A stretch of DNA of 6,603 nt, taken from the NCBI GenBank assembly GCA_023426225.1, contig JAFABD010000022.1:1-6603 (forward strand), read 5' to 3'. This DNA comes from Pseudomonadota bacterium (lineage in GTDB: Bacteria > Pseudomonadota > Alphaproteobacteria > Sphingomonadales > Sphingomonadaceae). Each line of letters starts with the position of its first letter. Position 1 is the stretch's first letter. A program made the position numbers and the translations under genes. The notes beneath the pieces were generated by a model that made no database searches, was not told where the DNA came from, and saw only the letters and a program-made list of their open reading frames with translations. Of this stretch, positions 6,087-6,603 are shown piece by piece.

Positions 6087-6350
6087 TCAATTGCCGAGCT
6101 GATAGCTGCGGCTGATGCGCAGCCGGACGATGTCGTCGGCCGCGAAGATATAGGTATGCTCGCCCGAATAATCGCGGGCGATGATCGCGCCCGGAATCGT
6201 CGCGCCGTCGGTAAACCGCGTGTGCCACGCCGCCTTGTAGATCGACAGCGGCCCCCGCGCCCCGAGCAGCTCGATCTCGACCGACCGTCCCTCGGTGCCG
6301 TTGAGGAAGTCGATCATGTTCTGCGCGATCTCGCGCTTCACTTCGTCCAT
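6087..6350 (-). CDS. Small conserved-looking hypothetical protein (87 aa)
   Basis: I do not recognise this family. The 87-aa product begins with a charged, probably helical segment (MDEVKREIAQNMIDFLNG, 1-18). Alternating hydrophobic stretches follow (VEIELLG 24-30, AIIARDY 55-61, HTYIFAADDIVRLRI 65-79) that look like beta strands of a small barrel-type fold. No signal peptide, membrane segment, cysteine or metal motif is visible, so it should be cytoplasmic. The gene is supported by GGAGG (6359-6355) four bases before the ATG and by a sequence less Arg/Ala-biased than spurious GC-rich frames. It lies downstream of the nicotinamide-repair gene on the same strand, with an 88-base gap containing a hairpin, so it may be a separate transcript. 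Confidence 0.75.
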   Translation of the reverse strand: MDEVKREIAQNMIDFLNGTEGRSVEIELLGARGPLSIYKAAWHTRFTDGATIPGAIIARDYSGEHTYIFAADDIVRLRISRSYQLGN

Positions 6351-6370
6351 GGATCCTCCGTTCGCAACTG

Positions 6371-6414
6371 GGGGAGCGGGCGGATTCGTCCCCGGCGCCG
6401 ATCCCGCTTCCCCG
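6371..6414 (-). terminator. Hairpin between hydrate dehydratase gene and small gene
   Basis: Positions 6371-6381 can pair with 6404-6414 over 11 positions. Ten are Watson-Crick and one is a G-T wobble as read on the plus strand, which becomes an A-C mismatch in the minus-strand transcript. The loop is 22 bases and may contain a further CGG/CCG pairing. It lies about 25 bases past the stop of the upstream minus-strand gene and just before the ribosome-binding site of the 87-aa gene. It could be a terminator or an attenuating leader. No T-run follows. Confidence 0.35.
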
Positions 6415-6438
6415 GCGGCGAGCTTTATCCGGTGCGTC

Positions 6439-6603
6439 TCACGATTCGCTTAACGCCGCCGCGCCGCGACCCGGCGCCGTCACACCGGCCATCAACGCAG
6501 GCACCTCCGCCAGCAGTTCGCGCCCCAGGAAACCGAGCGCCCCCACCGCGCCGGCGAGCAGCCGCCCCGCTTCGCCGTGCAGCCAGACGCCCCACGCCGC
6601 GGC
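6439..6603 (-). CDS. nnrD: NAD(P)H-hydrate dehydratase, C-terminal end (5' truncated)
   Basis: The last 54 codons of a minus-strand gene are visible, running from the window edge to a TGA at 6441-6439. The fragment opens with AAAWGVWLHGEAGRLLAG and continues GFLGRELLAEVPALMAGV. This matches the end of the ribokinase-like dehydratase domain, where a VWLHG helix is followed by a short segment leading to a final helix. That domain repairs hydrated NADH and NADPH, using ATP or ADP, in the cytoplasm. In many proteobacteria it is fused behind the epimerase domain (YjeF/Nnr); whether that is so here cannot be seen. The final 12 residues (TAPGRGAAALSE) look like an unstructured tail. Recognition rests on a short stretch, so confidence is moderate. 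Confidence 0.72.
   Translation of the reverse strand, partial: AAAWGVWLHGEAGRLLAGAVGALGFLGRELLAEVPALMAGVTAPGRGAAALSES

Overview
The window reads as an ordinary stretch of chromosome from a high-GC alphaproteobacterium, most likely a sphingomonad (Sphingomonadaceae). This rests on the very GC-rich codon use, the compact FecI/FecR-type sigma/anti-sigma pair, an exported M28 peptidase and an HxlR/SDR divergent pair. That placement is inference from gene style, not from a marker gene. I see no mobile element, CRISPR array, tRNA or rRNA.

Layout. (1) Positions 1-1714, plus strand: the tail of an unidentified gene, an ECF sigma factor (FecI type) starting on a GTG that overlaps the previous stop, and a FecR-type anti-sigma regulator. 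The tight overlaps suggest one translationally coupled operon. No TonB-dependent receptor lies in the window, so the signal and target are unknown. (2) Positions 1715-2006: a comparatively AT-rich gap of 292 bases with several short inverted repeats, likely the promoter/leader of the next gene. (3) Positions 2007-2963, plus strand: a two-membrane-segment protein with a large periplasmic domain, which I cannot assign to a family. (4) Positions 3002-4693, minus strand: a secreted M28-family zinc aminopeptidase with a complete set of candidate metal ligands, convergent with (3) across a GC hairpin. (5) Positions 4774-6017: an HxlR-type winged-helix regulator (minus) divergent from a DltE-like short-chain dehydrogenase (plus), with a 16-base inverted repeat between them that is a good operator candidate. 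(6) Positions 6087-6350, minus strand: a small 87-aa protein of unknown function with a strong ribosome-binding site, convergent with the SDR gene across an 11-bp perfect hairpin. (7) Positions 6439-6603, minus strand: the C-terminal end of an NAD(P)H-hydrate dehydratase.

How they fit together. The sigma factor and FecR form a cell-surface-signalling type module in which FecR holds or activates the sigma factor from the inner membrane. The HxlR protein probably controls the adjacent SDR and itself. The M28 peptidase and the nicotinamide-repair enzyme look like independent housekeeping genes. I did not find a convincing new multi-gene system. The least explained items are the 318-aa membrane protein with its Cys/Tyr-rich loop between two RTVTE repeats, the small start-stop coupling frame between the sigma factor and FecR, and the 87-aa protein.
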